Shown here: in pieces, positions 34,427 through 45,801 of the stretch
Numbering within the stretch: the first letter of the stretch is position 1
Layout of the letters: every line of letters starts with the position of its first letter
DNA from: Jaapia argillacea MUCL 33604
Lineage: Eukaryota; Basidiomycota; Agaricomycetes; Jaapiales; Jaapiaceae
Direction of reading: 5' to 3'
NCBI GenBank assembly: GCA_000697665.1
Contig: KL197712.1
Location: 1,268,957 to 1,332,956 of the forward strand
Length of the DNA: 64,000 nt
The notes under the pieces: generated by a model
Seen by the model: only the letters and a program-made list of their open reading frames with translations
Told to the model about the DNA's origin: nothing
Databases searched by the model: none
Program-made: the position numbers and the translations under genes

Positions 34427-36533
34427 ATGTCGCAGAGCACCCTCGATGGCGATCTCTCTGAGCAACCTGCGCCTCCTCCGCGCCGTTATCTCTCGTTTTA
34501 TATCGTGCTGATCTTTGCCGTGATACCTCTTTGGTCGATCGTTCCCCTCTCTTGGGCATTCCTGGTGTACGTAATATGGTCTGGTGCCGTAGGGTCCTTA
34601 TCGTGGCGAGCAAGGGGGTTATTTGTTCTGAGTCTTTGCGAGGTGAGGCGGGTCCCGCATTTTCATTGGGTCCCGGTTGAAGAATCACGCACGGATGAAA
34701 TCTCTGATACACAATGCCCCCAATACGTCGTCGCATTCCCCAATCCCTCGTGGAATCAGTTTCGTTTCTTTCTTGCAATATATTGCTCAACCCTTCTTTC
34801 ATGAACCCACGCTCATGAATACTCAATCCAGGCGCTTTTCAGTATCTACCACTTTCACCTCACGGAACAAATCGCAGCGTCCGTCCCACCCGCTTCCACA
34901 GACATCGCCGAGCTTCAGGCCGCCTACCACAGAGTCCTCCAAGCAGGCCTAACATTCCCACTAGAAGACGGTCACGAGCAAGCAGCTCTTCTCGAACTCG
35001 AAAAACCATGTCTTGATAGATTGGACTACCACGATCCCCGAGCCGTCGCTTTCCGAAACCGTATGCGATCCTGGTTCAGAAAAGCCCCGTGGTCTCAAAT
35101 TCGTCGCCGAGAGTTCTACGCTTGGCTTCACTGGACCATTTTCAACGCTTTGCTACCACCTGCTCATTTGTTGAGTGAGGCGCACAAAGCTATATTGGAT
35201 GAGTTTGTGGAGAAGATTGAGAAACGATCTGGGTCGACCATACCTAATGGTTCGAATCCTGCCGTACAGCCTGTTCTGGTAACTTTGGACCCGGTGAATG
35301 TGTATCTCAGACCGTTTGTTTGGTATGTCGCAGTATGGGTCTTTAATAGGGTTGTCAAGGCGTGGTTTGTGTATCGTTGGGGTGCGGTACACGGATCCTA
35401 TAAAGGATTAGAGTGAGTTTGGTTCATACTTCATCGCTATATGCAATCATCTCATTTGATGACTGCCGACAGATATCTGTTACACATTCCTCGAAACTGG
35501 TCACCCACCTGTGATCCTCTCCCAGTCGTTTTCATCCACGGCCTAGGAGTCGGCCTCGCCCAATACAAGATCTTCATCTCTGGTCTCCTTCGTTCTCTCC
35601 GTGATCGGCCTCTCTTGATAGTCCTACAACCGCATATAAGCCAGGATATATTTCATGAGAGGTTTCTTCGGCCTATGGGGAGACATGAGATGGCGGATTG
35701 TTTGGCGGGGTTGGTGAGAGAGCTAGGGTGGGTTGAGCAGGAAGGGAATGGGGAAGAGGGAGATCTTAGTGGGGAAGAGAGTGGGAGGTGGAGGGAGGGG
35801 AGGAGGGGTGTTACTTTGTTGAGTCATTCGAAGTGAGTGGGACTTTGGCTCGTTTGTGTGTTGGGTGCTGATAGGGAGAAGTGGATCGTATGTTCATTCA
35901 TGGATGGTGAAGGCTTATCCAAGGATGGTCGCGAGGTCCTGCTTCGCCGATCCTATCACGTTTTGTTCGTGGGAGAATGGTTCGTTGTTCTTCGATATCT
36001 GGACTCTCTCGTTTGCGTACTGATAAACCCTTTCGTAGAAGCATGCTATAACTTTCTTTACAGACCATGCTCTACGGTGCGCACTTGATCGTACTGTCAT
36101 AGCACGTCCATCCTTGGACTTACAGTTTTCTCCCTTTGCTAGGGTATAGAACTATTCATGCGGTACTTCACCGGTACCGAAGTGGGCGTCGCCAACCTTC
36201 TTCAACGACATTTTGATTGGAACTCGAATTTACTGTGGTTCGAGGAGATACCCAATGCTCGTGATCCGACCAAGACGATGTTCCTGCTTGGTGGGAAAGA
36301 TGTCATCGTTGATTCGGAGGTACGTTTCTTCTCCTATAGTCTGTTTTGCAGTACCCAGTCCGACATTTTCATGCTGAATGTTTTGAAAGACGGTGAAGAA
36401 ATACCTTTTGTCTCATGGGGTTAGGAAAGGACTGTGGTTTGATGGTGATGGACATCATGGTCAGGCGTTGTTCAGTCGTGGGTACGAAGCGATCGTTCGT
36501 TGGCTGCGAGATGAGTGTCGAGGTGTGCAGTGA
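34427..36533 (+). CDS. Membrane-anchored alpha/beta hydrolase
   Basis: Start MSQSTLDGDLSEQ, followed by two hydrophobic segments (YLSFYIVLIFAVIPLWSIV and LSWAFLVYVIWSG, residues about 20-58), so the enzyme is membrane-tethered. After a long first intron (about 34643-34831) come a helical region with RNRMRSWFRKAPWSQI and a third hydrophobic piece (RPFVWYVAVWVF). The hydrolase core starts at PLPVVFIHGLGVGLAQYK (oxyanion HG block). The nucleophile motif is SHSNGS, created by splicing across an intron; the acid is likely Asp in LLGGKDVIVD and the base His in GDGHHGQAL, ending DECRGVQ and stop at 36531-36533. The substrate is unknown; lipid or ester hydrolysis is typical of the fold. An acidic insert (EEGDLSGEESGRW) sits before the nucleophile. 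Confidence 0.85.
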
Positions 36534-37222
36534 GGGCGATGATGTATTGACCTTTGTTGTATTCTCTCCTATAAAATACAAGTAAAATACCATAATATCC
36601 CGCTATGTAATTTTCTTTCTGGCACTTTATTCCCTCAGAAGGAACTTCAACTTCAACCTGAGTGTTGCAGAATCGTATTTCGAGGCTCCTGGGTCCCCAG
36701 CAGCACTGCGGCTCAACTGGAGTTCTTACAAGGTGTATTGAGCAGTAGCCGAAACCTTCCTCCCTGTTGACGAAACTGGTCGGCATGTATTCGTGGAAGG
36801 GTGCTGTGCAATTTGCGTAGTCGTAGGACGTGGAAGCTGGCAGAATCCGATAATACCCGAGAACTTGTTAACGAGAAAGATATGATCGTCGAGAGAAAGG
36901 AGAGAATCTCGTCAGCGTATACGTACATCTCATGTACGGCAGATCTGAAGGGAAGAAGTTGGGAAAAGGGACAGCGGGCGCCATCGAAAACATTGGAGAG
37001 ATTAGGACAGAAATTCCAGGAAATTCCCAAAAGCAACACAATGTCACACAGTGACCACCGTGATGGTCACACGGTGCCGTGACGACGCGCCCTTCGGCTT
37101 TCAGCACCACAGTTTCTTGCACGTCCCGAGCCTGTTACCTGCGCACTGCCAGGCTGCTGCTATAAATCCCTGCCTGGTACCGGTACTCGTATCTTCAAGT
37201 CTTCCGAATACTACTAGCCATC
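36534..37222. promoter_or_regulatory. DNM1 upstream region with a GTGACCA palindrome
   Basis: Intergenic region of about 690 nt. At 37051-37070 lies a perfect inverted repeat GTGACCA-6 nt-TGGTCAC, set among further GTCAC/GTGAC words (37033-37085), some 150-190 nt before the DNM1 start codon. This is the usual distance for a fungal upstream activating or repressing site. No gene is supported here. Confidence 0.45.
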
Positions 37223-40200
37223 ATGGACGCGGACCTCATCAAACTGGTGAACAAACTTCAAGATACCTTCCACAATCTTGGTGAGGGTTCTTCGATCTGA
37301 TACGGGTTGCAACCTGGGACTGACCCCACGTATGTTCGTAGGAGGGGAACTGGACATGCCACAGCTGGCTGTGGTGAGTGATACTCCCGGGGCTTTGTCT
37401 CCGACCTGTTGATAACCTTGGCTTCGCGATAGGTTGGTAGTCAATCTTCGGGCAAATCCAGTGTCCTCGAAACGTATGGTCATCATGTTTCTTCTACTAC
37501 TCTGCTGATACCTAGCCTAATAACTCAGAATCGTGGGTCGGGACTTCCTTCCCCGTGGTCAAGGCATTGTCACCCGCCGGCCCCTCGTCCTCCAACTCAT
37601 TCACGTCCCGTCACCCGACCCCGATGCCACAACCTCAAGTCCAACAGAATGGGGTCAATTCCTCCACATCGACACCAGATACACCGACTTCAACGAAATT
37701 CGTAAAGAAATCGAACAAGAGACCTTCCGAGTTGCTGGGCAGAATAAAGGGATCAGCAAATTGCCCATTCATCTCAGGATATACAGTCCAAATGTGTTAG
37801 ACTTGACGTTGGTGGATCTGCCTGGTCTGACGAAGGTATGTTCCTTTGCCGACACTCTGTTGTTACTCTGAGTCAGGTTGTCGAATGCATAGCTTCCTGT
37901 AGGTGATCAACCCAGTGACATAGAAAAGCAGATTCGGAATTTGGTGGTGGAGTACATTTCCAAGCCGAACTGGTGAGTGTGTAAGCGTTGTGAGGACCAG
38001 ACTTCTGATACTCGACACCAGTGTCATCCTTGCCGTCTCCGCTGCCAACGTCGACCTTGCCAACTCTGAAGCCCTGAAGCTCGCTCGTACCGTCGACCCC
38101 CAAGGCCGCCGTACCATCGGAGTCTTGACAAAACTCGACTTGATGGATGCTGGCACTAACGCGCTGGACGTCCTCACCGGTCGCGTCTATCCTCTCAAAC
38201 TGGGATTCATTGGTGTAGTGAATCGGAGTCAGCAGGATATCAACGAAAGCAAGGATATGAAAGCTGCTATGGAGAGTGAATCAGAATTCTTTAGATCTCA
38301 TGCGGCCTACCGGAATATTGCGCATAAAAACGGGACAAAATATTTGGCGAGGACGTTGAATCAGGTAATGATCCCATCAGACCTGTTATTTCTGATATGA
38401 AGAGCGCTAATCTGCTCGTCAGGTATTAATGAACCACATACGAGAAAAACTACCGGATATGAAAGCACGTTTGAATACGCTAATCGGACAAGCTCAGCAA
38501 GAACTCAATTCGTTTGGCGATCCCTCTCTTTTCGGCGACAAGAACCAAGTATGTTGTTTCCTCTATATGACGTCTCCGTGATACTGACCCCTCACAGCAA
38601 GGTGCCTTGATCCTTCGACTAATGACCCAATTCGCCCGCGACTTTGTTTCATCCATCGAAGGTTCTAACCTCGAAATCTCGACCAAAGAACTTTCGGGCG
38701 GCGCTCGCATCTATTACATCTTCAACGATGTCTTCGGACATGCCCTAGCGTCCATCGACGCTACCCAAAACTTGGACAACCAGGATATTAGAACAGCCAT
38801 CCGGAATTCGACGGGTCCCAGACCAAGCTTGTTCGTTCCGGAGATGGCCTTTGATCTGCTGGTGAAGCCTCAGATCAAGTTACTCGAACCGCCGAGTCTA
38901 AGATGTGTGGAGTTGGTGTATGAAGAGCTGGTGAAAATATGCCATAATTGCACAAGTGCGGTTCGTAGCCACCTCATTTCCGCCCTCTATCCATTATCTG
39001 ATTGACCCTTTTGATATTGGTTTAGGAGTTACAACGCTTCCCTCGGTTACACGCGCAAGTCGTCGATGTCGTTTCCGACCTCTTGCGAGAACGATTGGGC
39101 CCGACGTCGGAATATACGCAAAGTCTAATCGACATCCAAGCGGCGTATATCAATACCAATCACCCCTCATTTATCTCGGGATCTCAAGAGGCTGCGCGGA
39201 TAACAGCAGCGAGCCAACCTCCACAACGACAAGCCATTCAGCCTCGAGTGAGTCCGATTGTTCTTGTTCATTAATGTTTCAGATGTTGAAACCGAAATCG
39301 TTCAGCCAGCCTCTACGGAACCGACGAACGGGCGAATCTCCCCCGCGGACGAGGAAGAGGACTATGAATCTGATCGGGCGGCAAGTATCAATGGCATCCC
39401 TACATCTCGGGAAGGTCGCTCGGTATCTTCAACTCTCCACGACCGATCACGCGCAGGCACAACCTCATCAACGTCAGGAGCCAGTAAAACTGCCTCACCC
39501 ATCCCAGTTCCCAACCAATCCAAAACAGTTTCACGACACCATCACCATGCACACCCCCGTCATTCTTCTCCTGGTCCATCATCCCAGTCCGGCGGTTCAG
39601 GCACTGCAAAGGAAACATTCTTGAATTATTTCTTCGGCCAGAATGGACCTGGGCCAATGTCGAGTACGAGTGTTGCGTCGGCAAACGCTTCTGCGGCCAC
39701 TCATGGACAACCTGGTGCTGGCGGCGTGGGTATTGCCAACGTTGGCAGAGAGGTACATTCGGGAAGTGATACGCCGGTGCCAGGAGGGTTGATGGCGGGG
39801 AAGAGAGACACAGCTTATGATATGAAGAGTCTTGGGAAGCATATTGAAGCGGTGAGTTGCCCTCATCGTGCGATCGCAGATGTGGGATCGTTTCTCATGA
39901 TACGGTCCTTTGTTCAGGTGTCCGATGGGAGCGCCCAGCTATCAATGCGAGAAGAGATGGAGACTTCTCTAATCCGCTCCCTCATCGCGTCGTACTTCAA
40001 TATTGTCCGACAAAGCATCCAAGACCTCGTACCTAAAGCTATCATGCACTTCCTAGTCAATCACTCATCACAGCAAGTCCAAAATCGCCTAGTATCCAAC
40101 CTATACAAACCTGATCTCTTTGGTGATCTGCTGGATGAAGACGAGGCATTGGTAGCGGAGAGGACGAGAGTGAAGGCTTTGCTTGAAGCGTATAAGGACG

Positions 40201-40241
40201 CATTCAAGACATTGTCTGAGGTCAATCTCAAATCTACATAG
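37223..40241 (+). CDS. DNM1: Dynamin-related GTPase of mitochondrial/peroxisomal fission
   Basis: Multi-exon gene starting [16 protein letters not shown]. The GTPase domain shows G1 [10 protein letters not shown]2 region RRPLVLQL, G3 DLPGL (VDLPGLTK) and G4 TKLD ([17 protein letters not shown]). The stalk includes [13 protein letters not shown] and [20 protein letters not shown], then [17 protein letters not shown] and [15 protein letters not shown], which follow Dnm1 rather than Vps1. A long low-complexity insert B region follows (acidic DEEEDYESD, His/Ser/Gly-rich, then LNYFFGQN), and the C-terminal GED ([26 protein letters not shown] type) ends NLKST. The join near 39247 is ambiguous: the donor GTGAGT with the acceptor at the second TTCAG (giving QPR then PASTEP) keeps frame, whereas the nearer TTTCAG does not. 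Acts as a cytosolic membrane-scission polymer at mitochondria and peroxisomes. Confidence 0.93.
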
Positions 40242-40569
40242 ATGGCCGTCTGTTGTCCTTGATATTTCGTCCTTCACCCCTGAACTTTTGTCTGTGGTAT
40301 CCCCGGTCTACCAGCGGCAGTCATGGGTACCCTATTGATACAGCCCGAGTCACGGCACGGAAATAGAAGTACATATGTAGGTGAGACGCGATCAACATTC
40401 CATGAGAAGAGGCCCAAGGCGATGCATGAGGATGAAATGAAGAGGAAAATAGTATGCTTGCCACTGAGGAAGCGACTTCGAGGAATAATACAACCCAAAG
40501 AGTGAGGAACAACATACTAAGATGACTACCATGCAGAAAGGTAAATGAAAAAAAAAGCATCGTCTTGTC
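40242..40569. other. Convergent intergenic region
   Basis: 3' ends of DNM1 (plus) and the first TPR gene (minus). No gene or repeat seen. Confidence 0.5.
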
Positions 40570-41610
40570 TCAAACAGGAGGACCCATTGCCTTAATTGCA
40601 GCAGCATGTCGTTGATACTTCTTCGCCTCCTCCAAGTCGCCCGACTGCCCGGTTTGAGCATACCGCGCTTTCAGAGCACCGGCGAGGTTGCTGAGACAGC
40701 TGGCGTGGTCACGGTGCCCATATGGACATAGCGTAAGAGCTTCACGGTAACAGGCAATTGCCTCTTCGAGATCGCCGCTGCCCGCTCTACACTCGAGTCC
40801 CATGGCAAGAGTCGTCAGGGACAAAGCCCTACGAGGACGGCCCACAGGCCGGAGTAATATGGCTTCCCGAGCAAGGCTAATCAATTCCTCCAAATCCCCA
40901 TCGTCCTTCGCAAGATCATATCGAGTCTGGAGTGCGATGGCGAGATTGTTGACAGAAGTGGCGCGGGAGAGATTGCGACTACCTCGTATACTAACGGCCT
41001 CCCGGGTGTGTCTGATACTCTCATCTAAATCCTCCCGTTGCCCCTTTTCGCGATATCGAGTTAAGAACTCTACGGCGAGGTTGTCGAGGCATGTTCCACG
41101 ATAACGGCTCCCGACAGGGCATAGAGAGAGAGCTACTTGTGCGTGTCTGACGGCCTCGTCCAGATTATGAGCTCCACCTGACTGACGGTACACCAAGGAG
41201 AGTGTGTGGGAGAGGGAATTGAGAGTCCTCGGGTAGTCAGGATGACCCTTGGGACAGATGACATTGGCCTCTCGATCGTAGAGAGTGGCTCGTTGTAAGT
41301 CATGTGCGCTGCCCCATCGTTCGAAACGCGAACGAAGGATAACCGTTAGACTGATGAGCGTTTCGTGGCGTTTCGTATGTCCTAGGGGTCGAAGGGCGAG
41401 CGCTTTCTCATAGTAACTGAGCGCACTCTCCAGGTCCATCTTACTCCCAGTCTGCAGGAAGCGATTGTAGTAGAAACCTCCTTGACCACTCCGCCCAAAG
41501 GCAATGAGAGAGGGGCAGAATCTGGCGAGTATGGATCTCTCCCTCTGGACCTCAACGGGTGTCGATGTCTGCTTGATACCCATACTGTGGGACTCTGTAC
41601 TGTTGGCCAC
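40570..41610 (-). CDS. CHAT-less TPR protein, array copy 1
   Basis: Single exon, 346 aa. Seven or eight 41-43-residue TPR-type repeats (kinesin-light-chain-like) with the motif DLEEAI..YREALxLCPxGH..RxxCLxNLAxAL..RY, beginning after an N-terminal RSILARFCPSL block. No CHAT, NB-ARC or other catalytic domain and no TM segment. TPR arrays bind other proteins; the repeats are of the same class as those in the TPR-CHAT protein of this window, so a partner, regulator or decoy role is possible but unproven. Start chosen at MANSTESHS, with MGIKQTS nine residues later aligning to MGIKHDL of copy 5. Minus-strand array copies 1, 2, 4 and 5 share head-to-tail orientation. Confidence 0.85.
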   Translation of the reverse strand: MANSTESHSMGIKQTSTPVEVQRERSILARFCPSLIAFGRSGQGGFYYNRFLQTGSKMDLESALSYYEKALALRPLGHTKRHETLISLTVILRSRFERWGSAHDLQRATLYDREANVICPKGHPDYPRTLNSLSHTLSLVYRQSGGAHNLDEAVRHAQVALSLCPVGSRYRGTCLDNLAVEFLTRYREKGQREDLDESIRHTREAVSIRGSRNLSRATSVNNLAIALQTRYDLAKDDGDLEELISLAREAILLRPVGRPRRALSLTTLAMGLECRAGSGDLEEAIACYREALTLCPYGHRDHASCLSNLAGALKARYAQTGQSGDLEEAKKYQRHAAAIKAMGPPV

Positions 41611-42267
41611 TAGAAACTCGGCAACCCTCAGCTCATCCTAGCACCCCCAGATTAGTGAAGGCTACCGACTCACCAATGTCGTGGTCAGGGAAAAGCCTCT
41701 GAGTGGGATATTGCAGCAAGTCAAGGAGCTGGCCCGGATGATATGGCAGCGCCCATGAACCCTCAGTAGGATCATGTGTCTGCCTGCATGTCTACGGTGT
41801 CAATCCGAAATTGTCCAAGCTGCACCAGTGAGGTGAAAGTCTCGAGATCGTGTAGATGAGGTGAGACAGGGAATGACGAGAACCATTCACACGACGACAA
41901 GAACAAAGGAGACCAAACGATATATATGCCGAGAGTCTGAGAGCCTTCTAAGTCTCGCCAAGGAAGGGGTGTGGTGAATGAACAAAGAAGTTACATAGCG
42001 GATAGCGTCGTAGATCATAGCTGACAAGGAGAACCGAGCCAGTCCTTGCGTTGGTTGTTTTCAATTTCAACGACGACGATGCCGCATTGATGCGTTGGTG
42101 TCTAAAACTTGACATCAAGCCACAAGAGTAATATACAAAAGAGGCACCGTGTATAGGGTGAGGGTCAACTAAGTCAAGGGTCAACGGCGAGTAATGGAAC
42201 AGTGGGATAATGGGACGACAGAGCTCTGTTGTTACAAAAAAGCCGAGGCGATGGGGTTCAATATAGT
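41611..42267. other. Intergenic spacer in the TPR array
   Basis: Upstream region of copy 1 and 3' region of copy 2. Contains TATATATGCC near 41922, a likely TATA-type element for copy 1. The end of the spacer (about 42187-42260) is repeated, diverged, at about 44216-44280 as part of the local segmental duplication. No gene seen. Confidence 0.5.
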
Positions 42268-43275
42268 TCAAAAAGTCGGGCCACGAGCCTTAATGGCGAG
42301 AACATGCTGCTCGTACTTCGTCGCTTCCTCCAAGTCCTCAGATCGAACAGTTTGTGCGTACCGTTTTCTGAGCGCGCCGGCCAGGTTGCCCAGGCATTTC
42401 GTATGATTACGATGACCATAGGGGCTCAGCTCAAGAGCTTCACGGTACCGACTGATGGATTCCTCCAGATCGCCTTTGTGACCTCGTGTGTCAAGTCCGA
42501 TGGCGATGGTGGTTAGAGATGAAGCACGACGAGGACGACCGACGGGTCGTAACGAAAGGGCCTGTTTCGCAAGGTTGATTGATTCCTCCAGATCCTTCAG
42601 ACACATAGAGTTGCTGTACTGGGATTGGAGGAAGATGGCGAGGTTGTTGACTGATGTAGCGCGACCGAGGTCCCGGGCGGTCCGTAGGGAGACGGACTCC
42701 CGAGTGTACTTGATGCACTCCTCCAAGTCCTCACATCGACGTGTTTTCCGATACAATTGATGGAGTGTAACGGCAAGATTGTCTAGTGATGATGGACGAT
42801 ACCGGTTTCCGACAGGACAGAGAGCTAGAGCATCTCTACCACATTTGATGGCCTCGTCCAGATCACGCATCGTATCGAATTGGTGATATGACAAGGAGAG
42901 GGTGTAGGAGAGTGAGTTAAGAGCCCTGGCGTGGGCGGCATGACCTTTCGGACAGAGAGCCATGGCCTCTCGATTAAGGAGAATGATCTCTCGCAAGTCA
43001 TCCAACCCACCCCAACGATCATAGCGTGACCGAAGAAGGGCAGCCAGACTCAGGAGGGCATCGTGGCGCTTGGGGTGACCCATGGGCCGAAGGGCAAGCG
43101 CCTTTCTGTCACACTCTATCCCGCTTTCCAAGTCCGCCTTATTTCCTGAAAGCACGAAGAGATGGTGGAAATATCCAGCTCGGCTGCTGGACATAAAAGC
43201 AAGAAGGGAAGGACAGAATCTGGCGAGCATGGATTTATCGCTGGTTCCCGCAACGACTTTGGCCTTGTTACCCAT
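42268..43275 (-). CDS. CHAT-less TPR protein, array copy 2
   Basis: Single exon, 335 aa, starting MGNKAKVVAG with the conserved SMLARFCPSLLAF block after about 15 residues. Seven TPR-type repeats of 41-43 residues follow, including ALALRPMGHPKRHDALL, RWGGLDDLREIILLNREA and ALCPKGHAAHARALNSL, ending CLGNLAGALRKRYAQT and AIKARGPTF. Closest relative in the window is copy 4. No catalytic domain, signal peptide or TM segment. The start is supported by alignment with copy 4, where the same position is also ATG. Function unknown; protein-protein scaffold inferred from the fold. Confidence 0.85.
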   Translation of the reverse strand: MGNKAKVVAGTSDKSMLARFCPSLLAFMSSSRAGYFHHLFVLSGNKADLESGIECDRKALALRPMGHPKRHDALLSLAALLRSRYDRWGGLDDLREIILLNREAMALCPKGHAAHARALNSLSYTLSLSYHQFDTMRDLDEAIKCGRDALALCPVGNRYRPSSLDNLAVTLHQLYRKTRRCEDLEECIKYTRESVSLRTARDLGRATSVNNLAIFLQSQYSNSMCLKDLEESINLAKQALSLRPVGRPRRASSLTTIAIGLDTRGHKGDLEESISRYREALELSPYGHRNHTKCLGNLAGALRKRYAQTVRSEDLEEATKYEQHVLAIKARGPTF

Positions 43276-43704
43276 GCCGGAGGATGTCCTGCTGCTTCGA
43301 TTGTTGTAGTGAGGTACGTCGGTACGATATCTAGCAGCGACTATGAGCTTTCACTCATAGTTGAAGGTAGGCATACACTCACCGATGCAGGTCGATAAAC
43401 GATCAGTAGTTCATGCATAGCAATAGGTCGGTTCTTACATAAATTCCATTTCATTATCTATGGCCGCCCATGAGCATCGATAAGGATACGGGTCACGCTG
43501 TGCAAGGTTCAAGTCCTAAGGCGTGCCCAACCACCGCTCCTGTCGCAGCATCAGAAGATGTCGGAAAGACGGTGGAAGCCACAGCTTGTCGTAGCGCTGA
43601 AGGAACGATATTTATTGATAGACAGACATGGCTACGGAAGACTAGGAGTACAGGGAGGCAAGGGAACGGCATGCAGTCATGGCATAGAAAGCAATGTTCA
43701 GGGA

Positions 43705-44190
43705 TCAGAATGAGAAACAAGACGCATAAACGCTGACATGGCAGAATGAGGGATCGGTGCGACCATGATCTTTCAGAGCAACAGCGTGGCGCTCATACTT
43801 GCGCGCCTCCTCCGAGTCTTCTGAACGATCCGTCTGTACGCGCCAAGATTTGACCGCGCCACTTAGGCTCCTAAGACACGTTATGTGGTCACGATGACCA
43901 AAGGGATAAAGTGCAAGAGCCTCCCGACAATGGACCATCGATTCCTCCGTATCAGCGACACGACCTCGTGATTGAAGACCATTCGCGAGCGTGGCGAGAG
44001 ACGTGGCACGTCGGGGACGACCAACTGGGTGGAGGGAGAGAGCCTCCCTCGCATTCGTAATGGCCTCCTGCAGGGTCAGCCACCTCCTTCCTGTCATTGT
44101 ATCCGGACTGGAGTGCCATGGCTTGAAGCGGAGTTGCGACGGGGTTGGAGTGCAGCCGATTCTCGGGAGCATCTGATGCATCCTTCTAAA
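43705..44190 (-). pseudogene. Truncated TPR gene (C-terminal third), array copy 3
   Basis: Only the last about 110 codons of a copy-5-like TPR gene remain in frame (NAREALSLHPVGRPRRATSLATLANGLQSRGRV..., to KYERHAVALKDHG). The upstream 80 nt match copy 5 (around 46200-46270) but lie in a shifted frame. The match stops near 44190, so the 5' two thirds are lost, and the normal stop after DPSF is read through to 43705. The remains sit exactly where the two-gene duplication predicts a copy-5-like gene. Confidence 0.75.
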
Positions 44191-44321
44191 ATCGAGCCAA
44201 CCAAATCGCGGGTCAACGACGGAGTAATTGGACAGTGCAATAGGAATAATGGGACGACGGAGCTCTGTTGTTACAAAAATTGAAAAATGTGGAAGGGATG
44301 AGGGTAGGGGGGCAATATAGT

Positions 44322-45329
44322 TCAAAAAGTCGGGCCAAGAGTCTTAATGGCAAGAACATGCCGCTCGTACTTCGTCGCTTCCTCCAAGTCTTCAGGCCGA
44401 GCGGTTTGTGCGTACCGCTTTCTGAGCACACCAGCCAGGCTGCTCAGGCATTTCGTATGATCGCGACGACCATATGGGCTCAGCTCAAGAGCTTCACGAT
44501 GCAGAGCGATCGATTCCTCCAGATCGCCTTCGTGGCCTCGTGCTTCAAGACCGATGGCGATAGTGGTTAGAGATGAAGCACGACGAAAATGACCGACCGG
44601 AAGTAACGAAAGGGCCTGTTTCGCAAGGATGATGGATTCCTCCAGATCTTTCATCGACTTGGAATTGCTGTACTGGGTTTGGAGGAAGCTGGCGAGGGTG
44701 TCGACTGATATAGCGAAAACGGAATCGCGAGTGGTCTGTAGGGAGACGGACTCGCGAGCATACTTGATGCACTCCTCCAAGTACTCGCGTTGACGTGTTT
44801 TCCCATAGAATTGGTCGAGCGCAATGACAAGGTTGTGGAGTGAGAATACACGACCACGGTTTCCAGCAGGACATACAGCTAGAGCATCTCTACCACATTT
44901 GATGGCCTCGTCCAGATCACGCATTGCATCGAATTGGTGATACGACAAGGAAAGGGTGTTGGAGAGCGAGTAAAGAGCCCAGGCGTGAGCGGGATGGCCT
45001 TTCGGACAGAGAGCTATCGCCTCTCGGTTGAGGAGAATGGTCTCTCGCAAATCATCAACCCCACCCCACCGATCATAGCGTGACCGAAGAAGAGCAGCCA
45101 GATGCAGGAGGGACTTGTGGCGCTTGGGGTTACCGATAGGTCGAAGGGCAAGGGCTTTTCGGTGAAATTCTATCCCGCTTTCCAAGTCCGCCTTGCTTCC
45201 TGAAAGTACGAAGATATTGCAGAAATGTGCAGCTCGCTCGCTGGACAGAAAAGCAAGAAGGGAGGGACAGAATCTGGCGAGCATGGATTTATCGCTGGTG
45301 TGCGGAACGACTTTAACCTTGTTGATCAT
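44322..45329 (-). CDS. CHAT-less TPR protein, array copy 4
   Basis: 335 aa from MINKVKVVPH; single exon. The start at 45329 is preferred over an in-frame ATG 23 codons upstream because it aligns with the start of copy 2 and the upstream codons match non-coding sequence there. Same seven-repeat TPR architecture as copy 2, with SMLARFCPSLLAFLSSERA, ALALRPIGNPKRHKSLL, ALCPKGHPAHAWALYSL and KRYAQTARPEDLEEATKY. Differs from copy 2 mainly in the middle repeats (region of residues 170-220). No catalytic domain. Head-to-tail with copies 2 and 5. Confidence 0.83.
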   Translation of the reverse strand: MINKVKVVPHTSDKSMLARFCPSLLAFLSSERAAHFCNIFVLSGSKADLESGIEFHRKALALRPIGNPKRHKSLLHLAALLRSRYDRWGGVDDLRETILLNREAIALCPKGHPAHAWALYSLSNTLSLSYHQFDAMRDLDEAIKCGRDALAVCPAGNRGRVFSLHNLVIALDQFYGKTRQREYLEECIKYARESVSLQTTRDSVFAISVDTLASFLQTQYSNSKSMKDLEESIILAKQALSLLPVGHFRRASSLTTIAIGLEARGHEGDLEESIALHREALELSPYGRRDHTKCLSSLAGVLRKRYAQTARPEDLEEATKYERHVLAIKTLGPTF

Positions 45330-45801
45330 GCTGGAGGATGTCATGCTGCTTAGATTGTTGTGATGAGATACGTTGCAATGATATCTAGCAGCGACCATGA
45401 GCTTTCACTCCTAGTTGAAGGTAGGCATACACTCACCGGTGCAGGTCGATAAACGGTTGGTTCATGCACAGCATCAGGATGGGGCTTAAATACCATTTCA
45501 ATATCCATGCCCGTCCACGAGGGCGTCGATAAGGACGTGTGTCAGGCTGTACATGTGCAAGATTGTCCTAGCCAACCACTGCCCCTTTGAAATCAGAATC
45601 AGAAGATTGCCAGAAGGACGGTGAAAGCACAGCTTGTCGTAGCGCTGAACGAACGATCTTGATAGACAGATACAGCTATGAAAGACTAGGTGTACAGGGA
45701 GGTTGAAGAGAAGGGAACGGCGTGAAGTCATGACAGAACTATTCATAGAAAGCAGGGCTCAGGGACCAAAAGGGGAAACAAGACGGATAAACGCTGACAT
45801 A

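Larger units (their letters stand above)
42240..45790. repeat. Two-unit tandem segmental duplication of TPR genes
   Basis: Unit 1 (about 42187-43740) and unit 2 (about 44216-45790) carry matching 3' flanks (GGGACGACAGAGCTCTG and GGGACGACGGAGCTCTG), closely related TPR genes (copies 2 and 4), matching upstream sequence and similar far-upstream blocks (TCGATAAGGA near 43475 and 45514). Each unit's upstream end leads into a copy-5-like TPR gene: a fragment after unit 1 and a full gene after unit 2. The repeated element is therefore a two-gene block. Confidence 0.75.

Noticed and set aside
43505-43515. GGTTCAAGTCC, a T-loop-like word
   Set aside because: The flanking bases do not form a T stem or acceptor stem, and no A box is found upstream; not a tRNA.
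45330-45398. Upstream ATG of TPR copy 4
   Set aside because: The extra 23 codons align with non-coding sequence upstream of copy 2, so the internal ATG at 45329 was chosen.
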